Positions 18,162 to 27,075 of a stretch of 64,000 nt of DNA are shown here, in pieces. Each line of letters opens with the position of its first letter. The stretch's first letter is position 1. Origin of the DNA: CAYSCZ01 sp964429655 (GTDB lineage Bacteria; Bacteroidota; Bacteroidia; Cytophagales; Cyclobacteriaceae); contig CAYSCZ010000009.1 of NCBI GenBank assembly GCA_964429655.1, positions 1 through 64,000 on the forward strand, in the 5' to 3' direction. The notes under the pieces were generated by a model, which saw nothing but the letters and a program-made list of their open reading frames with translations, was not told the origin of the DNA and ran no database searches. Position numbers and translations under genes: made by a program.

Positions 18162-18512
18162 TTATTGATCTCTTAAGAGCAATGTTTCATGCATTTTAAA
18201 CTCTTTTTCTTTTCTGCTGGCATTTTCCTGACTTAAATACATTTGATACTCGGCATGCTCTTCATGTTTGAACACTACCTGCCCAAAAGCAAAAATATCA
18301 GCGGCAAGATATTCCACTAACTCCTCTGTGTCTCCTTTAAATAAAACAGCTTTGCATAATTCTTTACCATAGTAATCATGATAAAGCTCGCCTTTTATGG
18401 TGTCCTTATCGAAAGTAACTATAAATCCTTGCTGGAAATATGGTATATCCTGGGATTTTACATTCTGGAAAAGAAAAAACAATCCAAAAAGAAGAACAAG
18501 TGGTGGTTTCAT
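18162..18512 (-). CDS. Secreted protein, paralog of the neighbouring gene
   Basis: Function unknown. A 116-residue product beginning with a signal peptide (PLVLLFGLFFLFQNVKSQ) and sharing the D-T-I-x-G core with the gene 89 bases downstream, so the pair arose by tandem duplication. The second half (AADIFAFGQVVFKHEEHAEYQMYL) is charged and probably a small beta-rich periplasmic or surface domain. Divergent from the LOG-family gene. Confidence 0.65.
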   Translation of the reverse strand: MKPPLVLLFGLFFLFQNVKSQDIPYFQQGFIVTFDKDTIKGELYHDYYGKELCKAVLFKGDTEELVEYLAADIFAFGQVVFKHEEHAEYQMYLSQENASRKEKEFKMHETLLLRDQ

Positions 18513-18581
18513 TTCTAATTAAGCTTCGATGTATATTTTTAAATAACTATTTGAACAAAATTATTGTGTAAAGTAGGTTAA

Positions 18582-18608
18582 GGTAATAGGGATTATCCCT
18601 TAATTACC
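18582..18608. other. Imperfect hairpin in the divergent intergenic region
   Basis: GGTAATAGGGAT and ATCCCTTAATTACC form a 12-pair stem with a two-base bulge and a one-base centre. It lies between the divergent secreted-protein and LOG-family genes without a T run on either side, so an operator or transcript structure is more likely than a terminator. No factor can be named. Confidence 0.3.
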
Positions 18609-18661
18609 ATTTTCGAATCATTGAAAATACTCATCTTTATCAAATAATTGAAATTATTTTT

Positions 18662-19240
18662 ATGATTAGTCTGGCAATTTATTGCGGATCAAAAAGAGGG
18701 AATAAACAATCATATTCTAAAAATGCTAAAAAAGTTGGTCAATTATTAGCAAAAAAAAGCATTGAGCTGATTTATGGAGGTGGTAACATCGGGCTTATGG
18801 GAGATCTTGCTGATTCTGTGCTGGATCATGGTGGTAAGGTAACCGGTGTGATACCAGATTTTTTATTCGAAAAAGAAGTAGCCCATCAGGGAATCCAAAA
18901 GCTGATAAGGGTCCAATCCATGCATGAAAGAAAACTGAAGATGCACGAATTATCAGAGGGCATTATAACACTTCCGGGAGGGTTTGGCACTATGGAGGAG
19001 CTATTCGAAATGATTACCTGGAACCATCTAAAACTTCACAACAAACCCATAGGCTTATTAAATATTGATGGATATTACAACCATCTAATTAAGTTTATTG
19101 AATTCATGAAATATGAAGATTTTATCTATGAAAACACAGATTTTCTGATCATAGATGATGATGCTGATGAACTTATCGAAAGGCTTATTGATTACTATAA
19201 AATTCACAAACCATCATTTTTTGACCAGCGAAAGACCTGA
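18662..19240 (+). CDS. LOG-family protein (TIGR00730, putative nucleoside-5'-monophosphate phosphoribohydrolase)
   Basis: A 192-residue Rossmann-fold protein of the Lonely-Guy family, which removes the base from cytokinin or purine nucleoside monophosphates. Both signatures are present: YGGGNIGLMG and the catalytic LPGGFGTMEELFEMITW. In bacteria the physiological substrate is usually unknown (a role in nucleotide salvage is likely). Its stop codon directly abuts that of the convergent gamma-glutamyltransferase gene, leaving no spacer. Confidence 0.9.
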   Translation: MISLAIYCGSKRGNKQSYSKNAKKVGQLLAKKSIELIYGGGNIGLMGDLADSVLDHGGKVTGVIPDFLFEKEVAHQGIQKLIRVQSMHERKLKMHELSEGIITLPGGFGTMEELFEMITWNHLKLHNKPIGLLNIDGYYNHLIKFIEFMKYEDFIYENTDFLIIDDDADELIERLIDYYKIHKPSFFDQRKT

Positions 19241-20932
19241 TTAATAACCAGCTGCCTGGCCATCTTTTCTGGATTCGGAAGCACCGTAATAAACCTCATT
19301 TTCGCTGTCATACATTATTGCCTGATATCCTCCATAACTTCCATAATCAAAGCCAACCTCGTGCCCCATACGCATTAGCTTCCTGATGGCCTCATAATTA
19401 TATCCCTCCTCAAGTGTGATCATCCCCCGACCCTCCGCAACAGAACCTGTCGGTGAGGAAGAACCTCGGTGCTGAATCCTTGGGGCATCTCCTGCTGCCT
19501 GAAGGTTCATGCCGAAATCTATCATGTTCATGATAATTTGTACATGGCCTTGCGGTTGAAAATCACCACCCATCACTCCAAAACTTAAAAAAGGCTGACC
19601 ATCTCTGGTTACAAATGCAGGGATAATGGTATGAAAAGGCCTTTTATCCGGTTCAAAAGTATTGGCCTGTCCTTCCTTCAAGCTAAAAAGTTCGCCCCTG
19701 TCCTGCAACATAAACCCAAGACCGGGAGGAACCATTCCTGACCCCATGCCACGATAATTGCTTTGAATTAAGGACACCATGTTCCCATCTTTGTCTGCCG
19801 TGGTAAGATAAATGGTTTCTCCGGCACTTATTTCCCCTGCATTATATTTACCTGCCCTATCCGGGTCGATTAATTGAGCCCTTTCCATTCCATATTTTTT
19901 AGAGACTAATTGCTCAACTGGCACATCATAGAAGTCCATGTCTGCATAATACTTCGCACGGTCTTCAAAAGCTAACTTTTTGGCTTCCGTGAAATAATGT
20001 ATATGTTCATAGCTTCCATATTCGATATCACTGAAATCTATAGTTTCCAATATGTTGAGCATTTGAAGCGCTGCTATACCCTGTCCATTTGGTGGCAACT
20101 CCCATACATCATAACCTCTGTAATTAATTGAGACGGGATCTACCCATTCTGATGTATGATTTTTGAAATCTTTATAAGATAAAAACCCACCTTGTTCTTT
20201 TAAAAAACCGGCTATGGCCTTTGCAATTTTTCCTTTATAAAATATGTCCCTTCCCTTATCCGCCAACATCTCATAGGTATTTGCTAAATCTGGATTTTTA
20301 AAAATATCGCCTTTTGCAGGGGCATTGCCATTGCTGGTATATGTTTCTTTTACATTAGGAAACCCCTGAGCAATGTAATAAGGAACTGAACGACCCATAT
20401 AATGTGCAATCAACTCCGTCACAGGAAATCCTTCCCTGGCATAATTTATGGCTGGCTTTAGTATTTCAGAAATTGGGAGTTTTCCAAATTTCTCGTGTAA
20501 GGTAAACCAACCATCTACACATCCGGGTACTGTGACAGGAAGAGGTCCCAGAGCTGGAATTTTTTCGTATCCATTGTCTACAAAATATTTTAATGAAAGG
20601 TCAGAAGATGATCTTCCACTGGCATTTAGACCATAGAGCTTCTTTTCATTATTATCCCAAATTATAGCAAAAAGATCGCCACCAATACCACAACCGGTAG
20701 GTTCCATCAAACCCAACGTGGAATTGCAGGCAATGGCTGCATCTATTGCAGATCCTCCATTTTTTAGTATGTCTAGTCCTACCTGTGTGGCTAACGGATG
20801 ACTGGTAGCAACCATACCATTTTTAGCAATTACTTCTGATCTGGTGGAAAATAAAGGGCCATTTATTCTATCCTGAGATTTTAATATTGCGATTTGAAAG
20901 ATCAGGCTTAAAAGAATGAAGGTAAAACGCAT
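19241..20932 (-). CDS. ggt: Gamma-glutamyltransferase
   Basis: A secreted glutathione hydrolase/transpeptidase of 563 residues with an N-terminal signal (FILLSLIFQIAILKSQ). It is made as a precursor that cuts itself before the catalytic Thr; the site is in TIYLTTADKDGNMVSLIQSNYRGMGSG. The early motif SGGSAIDAAIA appears as NGGSAIDAAIACNSTLGLMEPTGCGIGGD. The C-terminal part SESRKDGQAAGY is typical of the GgtA-like group. It probably recovers Glu and Cys-Gly from glutathione or other gamma-glutamyl peptides in the periplasm. Transcribed alone. Confidence 0.93.
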   Translation of the reverse strand: MRFTFILLSLIFQIAILKSQDRINGPLFSTRSEVIAKNGMVATSHPLATQVGLDILKNGGSAIDAAIACNSTLGLMEPTGCGIGGDLFAIIWDNNEKKLYGLNASGRSSSDLSLKYFVDNGYEKIPALGPLPVTVPGCVDGWFTLHEKFGKLPISEILKPAINYAREGFPVTELIAHYMGRSVPYYIAQGFPNVKETYTSNGNAPAKGDIFKNPDLANTYEMLADKGRDIFYKGKIAKAIAGFLKEQGGFLSYKDFKNHTSEWVDPVSINYRGYDVWELPPNGQGIAALQMLNILETIDFSDIEYGSYEHIHYFTEAKKLAFEDRAKYYADMDFYDVPVEQLVSKKYGMERAQLIDPDRAGKYNAGEISAGETIYLTTADKDGNMVSLIQSNYRGMGSGMVPPGLGFMLQDRGELFSLKEGQANTFEPDKRPFHTIIPAFVTRDGQPFLSFGVMGGDFQPQGHVQIIMNMIDFGMNLQAAGDAPRIQHRGSSSPTGSVAEGRGMITLEEGYNYEAIRKLMRMGHEVGFDYGSYGGYQAIMYDSENEVYYGASESRKDGQAAGY

Positions 20933-21003
20933 GACAATTAATTAAATATTTCGAATATCTTAAAATTATGAAATTTTGTTGAATTAATAATCTTCAGGTC
21001 CTA

Positions 21004-23025
21004 TTACAATTCATCGCGTTTTTTCTCCAGGGCCAGCATCTCATCCCTTAAGCGGGCAGCATCCATAAAATCAAGTTCTTTTGCTGCTTTCTCCATTTTT
21101 CGCCGGGTTTCTTTAATTAATTTCTCTATCTGTGCCTTATCCATGTAATTAACTACAGGATCTGCAGCTATGCTTGGTTCTTCCTCGACATAATATTTTT
21201 TCCTGGCTGATTTTTTTGAATCTGCAACTTTGGTCTGTTCCAGAATAGATTCCCTGGATTTCTTAACAGTCATAGGTTTTATTCCGTGTTTTTCATTGTA
21301 ATCCTGCTGAATTCTCCTTCTTCTATTTGTCTCATCAATCGCTACTTGCATAGAATCGGTAATTGTATCCGCATACATGATAACTTTCCCATTTACATTT
21401 CGGGCTGCACGGCCAATCGTTTGTACCAACGATCTTTGATTTCGCAAAAAACCTTCTTTGTCTGCGTCAAGTATGGCAACCAATGATACCTCAGGCAAAT
21501 CAAGTCCTTCTCGTAATAAGTTAACGCCGACTAAAACATCAAAATCACCCATTCTAAGCTGCCTTAGGATCTCAACACGGTCCAGTGAATTAACTTCTGA
21601 GTGTATATACCTGCTTTTAACCCCATAATTGACTAAATATTTATTTAATTCCTCTGCCATTCTTTTGGTAAGTGTTGTTACCAGCACCCTTTCATCTTTT
21701 TCAACCCGTTGAACAATTTCTTCCATTAGATCATCAATTTGATGTAAGCTAGGCCTTACACTAATCTCAGGGTCCAGCAAGCCGGTAGGTCTTATGAGTT
21801 GCTCAACGATCACACCTTCAGATTTTCTTAATTCATATTCAGCGGGTGTGGCACTTACAAAAATTACCTGATGAATCATCGATTCGAACTCATTAAAGGT
21901 CAATGGACGATTATCAAGCGCAGCCGGCAATCTGAAACCAAAATCTACCAGGTTTACTTTTCTTGAACGATCACCACCCCACATTCCCCTCACTTGAGGC
22001 AAGGTTACATGACTTTCATCGATCATCATCAGGTAATCTTCCGGGAAATAATCCAGTAAACAGAATGGGCGCATACCTGGCTTTCTGCGGTCAAAATAGC
22101 GACTATAGTTTTCAACACCAGAACAATAACCCAATTCCCTGATCATCTCCATATCAAATTCTGTTCTTTCCTTCAGTCTTTTTGCTTCCAGAAACCTTCT
22201 TTCATCTTCGAATAAATGTATTTGGGAGACCAGATCATCCTGAATTTCTCTGATGGCAGTTTGAATAATTTCTTTGCCCGTTACAAAAAGATTGGCTGGA
22301 AATATTGCGATAATATTTTCATCTGAAATTTTTTTACCGGTTATGGGATCTATCTTTTGAATAGATTCTATTTCATCACCCCAGAATACTATTCGATAAG
22401 CATAATCATCATAGGCAACAAACACATCCACAGTATCTCCTTTTACCCTGAAATTTCCTCTTCTAAAATCCGCCGTGGTTCGAGCGTAGAGTATGTCTAC
22501 CAGGGAAAAAAGAAACTGGTTCCTGGAAATAATGTCCCCGACCTGAAGCCTGATCACATTTCGTCCAAATTCCTCAGGATTTCCAATACCATAAATACAT
22601 GATACCGAGGCCACAACCAGAACGTCACGCCTACCGGTTAGAAGGGAAGAAGTTGCACTTAATCTTAATTTTTCAATCTCTTCATTGATGCTGAGATCTT
22701 TCTCTATATAAATATTCGAAGATGGTATGTATGCTTCCGGCTGGTAATAATCATAATATGATATAAAATATTCTACCGCATTCTCTGGGAAGAATTGCTT
22801 AAATTCACCATACAGCTGTGCCGCTAAGGTTTTATTATGGCTTAAAACCAAAGTCGGCTTATTGACCGCTTTAATAACATTGGCCATGGTGAAAGTCTTT
22901 CCGGACCCTGTCACACCCAATAAAGTTTGTGCCGGTTCATTACTAAATATTCCTTCTGTTAATTGAGCGATGGCTTGGGGCTGGTCTCCTGTCGGCTTAA
23001 ACTCACTAATTAGTTTGAATTCCAT
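21004..23025 (-). CDS. uvrB: Excinuclease ABC subunit B
   Basis: The damage-verifying helicase of nucleotide excision repair, acting with UvrA and UvrC. The 673-residue protein has Walker A GVTGSGKTFT, the beta-hairpin YYDYYQPEAYIP, motif VI TIGRAARN and a C-terminal UVR domain (KEAAKELDFMDAARLRDEM-type, here KAAKELDFMDAARLRDEML) that contacts UvrC. It is the last gene of a five-gene run and overlaps aroE by 16 bases. Confidence 0.98.
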   Translation of the reverse strand: MEFKLISEFKPTGDQPQAIAQLTEGIFSNEPAQTLLGVTGSGKTFTMANVIKAVNKPTLVLSHNKTLAAQLYGEFKQFFPENAVEYFISYYDYYQPEAYIPSSNIYIEKDLSINEEIEKLRLSATSSLLTGRRDVLVVASVSCIYGIGNPEEFGRNVIRLQVGDIISRNQFLFSLVDILYARTTADFRRGNFRVKGDTVDVFVAYDDYAYRIVFWGDEIESIQKIDPITGKKISDENIIAIFPANLFVTGKEIIQTAIREIQDDLVSQIHLFEDERRFLEAKRLKERTEFDMEMIRELGYCSGVENYSRYFDRRKPGMRPFCLLDYFPEDYLMMIDESHVTLPQVRGMWGGDRSRKVNLVDFGFRLPAALDNRPLTFNEFESMIHQVIFVSATPAEYELRKSEGVIVEQLIRPTGLLDPEISVRPSLHQIDDLMEEIVQRVEKDERVLVTTLTKRMAEELNKYLVNYGVKSRYIHSEVNSLDRVEILRQLRMGDFDVLVGVNLLREGLDLPEVSLVAILDADKEGFLRNQRSLVQTIGRAARNVNGKVIMYADTITDSMQVAIDETNRRRRIQQDYNEKHGIKPMTVKKSRESILEQTKVADSKKSARKKYYVEEEPSIAADPVVNYMDKAQIEKLIKETRRKMEKAAKELDFMDAARLRDEMLALEKKRDEL

Positions 23026-23747
23026 AACTCCCAGGATTTTTCGGCTTGCAAAATCAACATCTCAAATCCGTTTTTTACATTGGCATTATACTTTAATCCT
23101 TTATTCATAAATTCAGTGATCTCCGGATTATAAACCAGATCATACAAAAAATGATTAGACGTAAGTTGATTGTATGGAATATCCGGCGCCCCACGGGTGT
23201 TAGGATAAGTGCCTAAAGGTGTTGTATTAATGATCAATTGATGTTCTGTTATTATCTTTTTATTTAGATCACCATAAGCCAGGATACCGGTTGATTTCCT
23301 TCTGCTCACATAATCATAGTTGATGTTTAACTGGTCTAAGGCATATTCCACTGCATGGGAAGCCCCACCTGTTCCCAGGATTAGTGCCTTATTTATTTTT
23401 TTTGATCCTAACCAGTTCACAAGAGATTCCCTGAAACCTAAATAATCTGTGTTATAACCAATTAGTTCCGGACCAGTATTTTTTATCACATTTACTGCAC
23501 CTATTGCTTTTGCAGTATGATCTATTTTGGACAAATATGGAACTACCGCTTCTTTGTAAGGTATCGTCACATTTAATCCTTCAGGATGATGGGTCTCTAT
23601 AATTTTTTTAAAATCTTCAATTGTTGGAATTTCGTAGAGCACATATTGGTGTGTACCATCAATCCCCAGATCTTTAAATTTTTTTGAAAAATATTTCTTT
23701 GAAAATGAATGGGTAAGCTTTTTACCGATTAGTCCATACTTCTTCAT
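23010..23747 (-). CDS. aroE: Shikimate dehydrogenase
   Basis: Reduces 3-dehydroshikimate with NADPH in the aromatic pathway. At 245 residues it is a compact member. Shikimate-binding residues are seen in LTHSFSKKYF and the catalytic Lys in LNVTIPYKEA; the NADPH loop is GTGGASHAVEYAL and the catalytic Asp region NTDYLGF. It overlaps both the DUF368 gene (26 bases) and uvrB (16 bases), so it is firmly inside the operon. Confidence 0.95.
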   Translation of the reverse strand: MKKYGLIGKKLTHSFSKKYFSKKFKDLGIDGTHQYVLYEIPTIEDFKKIIETHHPEGLNVTIPYKEAVVPYLSKIDHTAKAIGAVNVIKNTGPELIGYNTDYLGFRESLVNWLGSKKINKALILGTGGASHAVEYALDQLNINYDYVSRRKSTGILAYGDLNKKIITEHQLIINTTPLGTYPNTRGAPDIPYNQLTSNHFLYDLVYNPEITEFMNKGLKYNANVKNGFEMLILQAEKSWELWNSN

Positions 23748-24690
23748 GCTTTTTATTGGAATATTTTACAATCGTAGATGCGATCTTTTCTATGATCACT
23801 ACAATCATAATTCCTAAAGCACCAAATAACAAAGCAGAAATTAATTGTGGGTCTTTACTTAATTGTGAGAGGTATTGATTAGGAAGGATATTTTCTACCA
23901 CCAAAGGCGTCTGTTCTCCATCTGAGTTAACGTAGTATTCTTTCACAACTTTCCATGGCCAGATCTTATTTAGTGATCCTATCATAAAGCCTGCTAACAT
24001 AGCCACAGTGTAATTCCGGAAGGTATTAATCAAATAAGATAGTAACCTGACAAACAATAAAATACCAACTACACATCCAATACCAAATACCAGTATGGTT
24101 ACAAGCTCAAAGTCTTTTATGGCATTTATAATGTCCTGATATTTTCCTAATATCAACAAAATAAAGCTGCCGGATATTCCAGGTAGAATCATGGCACATA
24201 TAGCAATAGAACCGGAAATAAAAGTAAAAAAAAGTGTATCAGGTGTGGATGAAGGAACCAATGTAGTTATAAAAAATGCTAAAAAAGTCCCAAAAATTAA
24301 TAGTAAAGCTGTCCATAAATTCCATTTTTTAATGTCCTTAATAATTGAAATGGAGGAAATTATTATCAAGCCAAAAAAGAACGACCAGAGCTGGATTGGG
24401 TAATTGTCAAGTAAGAAAGATATTAACCGCGAAAAGGTAAGAATACTTACCAGGATGCCCATTAAAAGGGTAACTAAGAAATCGCCATTTATTCTGATCC
24501 AAATATCCCTAAGTCTCAATTTTAAAAGTAAAGGGAGGAGTGACCCATCAATGCTTTTTATGCAGTTTAGCAGCTGATCATAGATGCCGGTAATAAAAGC
24601 AATGGTACCACCAGACACACCCGGTACAACATCAGCACTACCCATTCCTACTCCTTTAAGAAATAGCAAGAGCCGCCTCCTGATATTCAT
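23722..24690 (-). CDS. DUF368 membrane protein (undecaprenyl-phosphate flippase family)
   Basis: A polytopic inner-membrane protein of 322 residues. The family signature is visible near the N-terminus, KGVGMGSADVVPGVSGGTIAFITGIYD, with a second copy in the middle, CAMILPGISGSFILLILGKYQDI. DUF368 proteins (PopT and relatives) were shown to return undecaprenyl phosphate across the membrane for cell-wall and glycan synthesis. About eight hydrophobic segments can be counted. It overlaps the upstream comA-like gene by four bases. Confidence 0.9.
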   Translation of the reverse strand: MNIRRRLLLFLKGVGMGSADVVPGVSGGTIAFITGIYDQLLNCIKSIDGSLLPLLLKLRLRDIWIRINGDFLVTLLMGILVSILTFSRLISFLLDNYPIQLWSFFFGLIIISSISIIKDIKKWNLWTALLLIFGTFLAFFITTLVPSSTPDTLFFTFISGSIAICAMILPGISGSFILLILGKYQDIINAIKDFELVTILVFGIGCVVGILLFVRLLSYLINTFRNYTVAMLAGFMIGSLNKIWPWKVVKEYYVNSDGEQTPLVVENILPNQYLSQLSKDPQLISALLFGALGIMIVVIIEKIASTIVKYSNKKHEEVWTNR

Positions 24691-25454
24691 TCTTTAATGT
24701 TTAAAAAATGTGAGAAAGTATCTCCTCTAAGCCCCAAGCGAATGGTTTCAAGAGGGATAACTTCATTGGGAGCAATATTTCCTAAATTTACGTTGGCACC
24801 AATTAATTTTATAAACCATACCTGTTGGGCTTTCTTTGGAGCTTCCCATACTATCTTTTCTTCCGGTATTTTTGTTAAAATTTCCTGAACCAGGCCTGAT
24901 CTTACTTCACCCGTTGACCTGAACAAACCGACGTTTCCGGCTTCACGAGCTTCACCAATTACTTTCCATGAGCCCGCTTGAATTTCAGCGTTCATAAGTT
25001 CAATCCATTGATAGGGTGGGAATATTTTTTCTTCGTCCTTTGATCCCACTTCTGAGAGAACCGTCACCTGCCTTGATAAGGAATTAATTAATTCGCATTT
25101 TTTTTGATGTGAAATCTCAATGGAGCCGTCGCTTACCTCAGCATACTCTAACCCGAAATCATCAAGTACTTTTCTGTACTCATCAAATTGATTCCTTATG
25201 TAAAATGCCTCGAACAGTGTACCGCCCAAATAGGAAGGTATTCCTGCCTCTTTATAGAGTTGAATCTTCTCCTTTAGTTTAGGGGTCACAAAAGAGGTAG
25301 ACCAACCAAATTTTACGATATCAATGTAATTTTCACTGGTCTCCAATAAGTCTTCTATCTCTCGAAGGCTTAAACCTTTATCCATAACCATGGTAAGCCC
25401 ATGATCTCTCGGTTTTACTGTTCGATCAGGTAAATTGTTTAAGTTGTAATTCAT
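24687..25454 (-). CDS. Phosphosulfolactate synthase (ComA family)
   Basis: ComA enzymes add sulfite to phosphoenolpyruvate to make (2R)-phospho-3-sulfolactate, the first committed step of coenzyme M synthesis in archaea; in bacteria they feed other C3 sulfonates. Family features: RTVKPRDHGLTMVMDKGLS, IDIVKFGWSTSF, PSYLGGTLFEAFYIRNQFD and EISDGSIEIS-like EVSDGSIEIS. The frame opens 19 codons earlier, but the ATG at 25454 is the likely start because it matches the family start and avoids overlap with the TPR gene. Its ATGA overlap with the DUF368 gene marks co-translation. No ComB or ComC gene is in the window. Confidence 0.88.
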   Translation of the reverse strand: MNYNLNNLPDRTVKPRDHGLTMVMDKGLSLREIEDLLETSENYIDIVKFGWSTSFVTPKLKEKIQLYKEAGIPSYLGGTLFEAFYIRNQFDEYRKVLDDFGLEYAEVSDGSIEISHQKKCELINSLSRQVTVLSEVGSKDEEKIFPPYQWIELMNAEIQAGSWKVIGEAREAGNVGLFRSTGEVRSGLVQEILTKIPEEKIVWEAPKKAQQVWFIKLIGANVNLGNIAPNEVIPLETIRLGLRGDTFSHFLNIKE

Positions 25455-25488
25455 TAAAAAAGTAAAATAGTTACAAAAAAGATTAGAC

Positions 25489-26877
25489 TCAGCCTTTTTG
25501 GTATTGCTCAATTATTCTGAACAGCGCTTTTTGTGTTTCTAAACGGGGAAAGTAATCAAACAATACCTTGTGGCCTTCAAAATTCAATAATAAAGCAAAT
25601 TCAAGAATATTAAATGCTTTTTTATAATAACCACTCATCAATAGATAGATAACAAGCCTGTAATGAAGAGCATCCTCCTCAGGATTTTCTTCGAGGGCAT
25701 CCTCCAATATTCTAATTGCTTTTTCGGTATCCCCTTCTTCAAAATATATGGTAGACCATTGTAGCCATAGATCAGGATCCTGACTATTAATCTCCACTGC
25801 CTGCTCATAGTATTTAGATGCAGATAATTTATTCCCTAGATTTAATTCTGTATCCGCTAATATTTTAAAGTACTGATAACTTTCATTATTAAGGTTTGCA
25901 GCTTTACTCAGGAAGTAGAGCGCCTCGTGCCATTTCTCCTGTCGATAAAGATTATAACCAATTCCAAACCATGCTTCATGATAAGTGGAATCAAGTTTTA
26001 TTGCTTTTCGGAAAAACTTAATGGAAGTATTAAATTCTTCTGACTTTTCGTAGGTTTTAGCCAGACAGCATAAAACTTCAGCACTTTCACCCTCATGTTT
26101 TATGGTTAGCTTATAATTCTTAATTGCTTCTTTATACTTTTCGATTGCTACAAAAGCATTGGCCATGTTAAAATAGGCAGAGCTGAAAGATTCTTCAATA
26201 ATTGTAGCATAATCATAAGCATTGATAGCCTCATCATATTTACACAATTTATCATACACAATGCCAAGATTATACCACGCATATTCAGCATAGGGGTCTT
26301 TATCAATAAATTTTTTATAATAACCAATGCTGTTTTCAAGTTCCCCTTTCTGATCTAAACAATACGCAAGCTCATATAAAGCATCTTCATTGTTTAAATT
26401 ATTCTCCAGTGCTTTTTTGTAATTTTTTATTGCGTTGGTAAGATCATTCTTGTTTTGATATGCAAAGCCTATGTTGTAATAAATTTCATCTTTTTCATCA
26501 ATATCCCCTACTGCCGACTCATAAGAGGTGATGGACCTGTCATACTCACCTAACTTTAGATATGCTTCGCCTTCGACTACGTAGATTTCAGGATCAGATG
26601 GATGGACGACCTTAACCTCAGAAAGTATGTCAAGTGCGTCCTCGTGATTACCTTTTTTGGTCAAAACCTTGGCTTTTTCTAATTTGAATTCAAAAGAATA
26701 AGGGTATTGCCGACAGGCAAGGTCGCAGGCAGATAAAGCAAGGTTGTAATTTTCATTATTTAGAAAATGTTCAATTATCAGCTCAAAGCTTTCCGTGTCA
26801 AAGAAAATCTTATTGTTTTCAGCTAATGAATTCTTAAACCTTTTGATTATGTCTTTTCTGTAATTTCTGTCATCCAT
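25489..26877 (-). CDS. Tetratricopeptide-repeat protein
   Basis: About 462 residues built almost entirely of TPR units, roughly 12 of them, 34 residues each, e.g. IYYNIGFAYQNKNDLTNAIKNYKKAL and AWYNLGIVYDKLCKYDEAINAYDYA. There is no signal peptide or membrane segment, so it is a cytoplasmic scaffold; no enzymatic domain is present. The frame opens with GTG; the ATG at 26877 is a better start. First gene of the operon leading to uvrB. Confidence 0.85.
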   Translation of the reverse strand: MDDRNYRKDIIKRFKNSLAENNKIFFDTESFELIIEHFLNNENYNLALSACDLACRQYPYSFEFKLEKAKVLTKKGNHEDALDILSEVKVVHPSDPEIYVVEGEAYLKLGEYDRSITSYESAVGDIDEKDEIYYNIGFAYQNKNDLTNAIKNYKKALENNLNNEDALYELAYCLDQKGELENSIGYYKKFIDKDPYAEYAWYNLGIVYDKLCKYDEAINAYDYATIIEESFSSAYFNMANAFVAIEKYKEAIKNYKLTIKHEGESAEVLCCLAKTYEKSEEFNTSIKFFRKAIKLDSTYHEAWFGIGYNLYRQEKWHEALYFLSKAANLNNESYQYFKILADTELNLGNKLSASKYYEQAVEINSQDPDLWLQWSTIYFEEGDTEKAIRILEDALEENPEEDALHYRLVIYLLMSGYYKKAFNILEFALLLNFEGHKVLFDYFPRLETQKALFRIIEQYQKG

Positions 26878-27047
26878 TTCCACCAATTGTTAGTTAGATC
26901 CAAGTGAAAAACTTGAGCAGATCGGTATATATTTATGTTTTTTTAGTAAGATAGAACATTGAAAGGAGATAATGATGCAGCAAAAGTATTTTTTATTTTT
27001 CATTAAATACTATTTAAAGCTATACATTCTATTTTTTTAAATAGTAA

Positions 27048-27055
27048 TAACTTTG
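27048..27055 (+). promoter_or_regulatory. TAnnTTTG promoter box upstream of queA
   Basis: TAACTTTG matches the Bacteroidota -7 box exactly and lies 20 bases before the ATG at 27076. No good TTTG was found at the -33 position, so this is a partial match. Confidence 0.45.
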
Positions 27056-27075
27056 CGAGCTTATAAAAATTGCCC

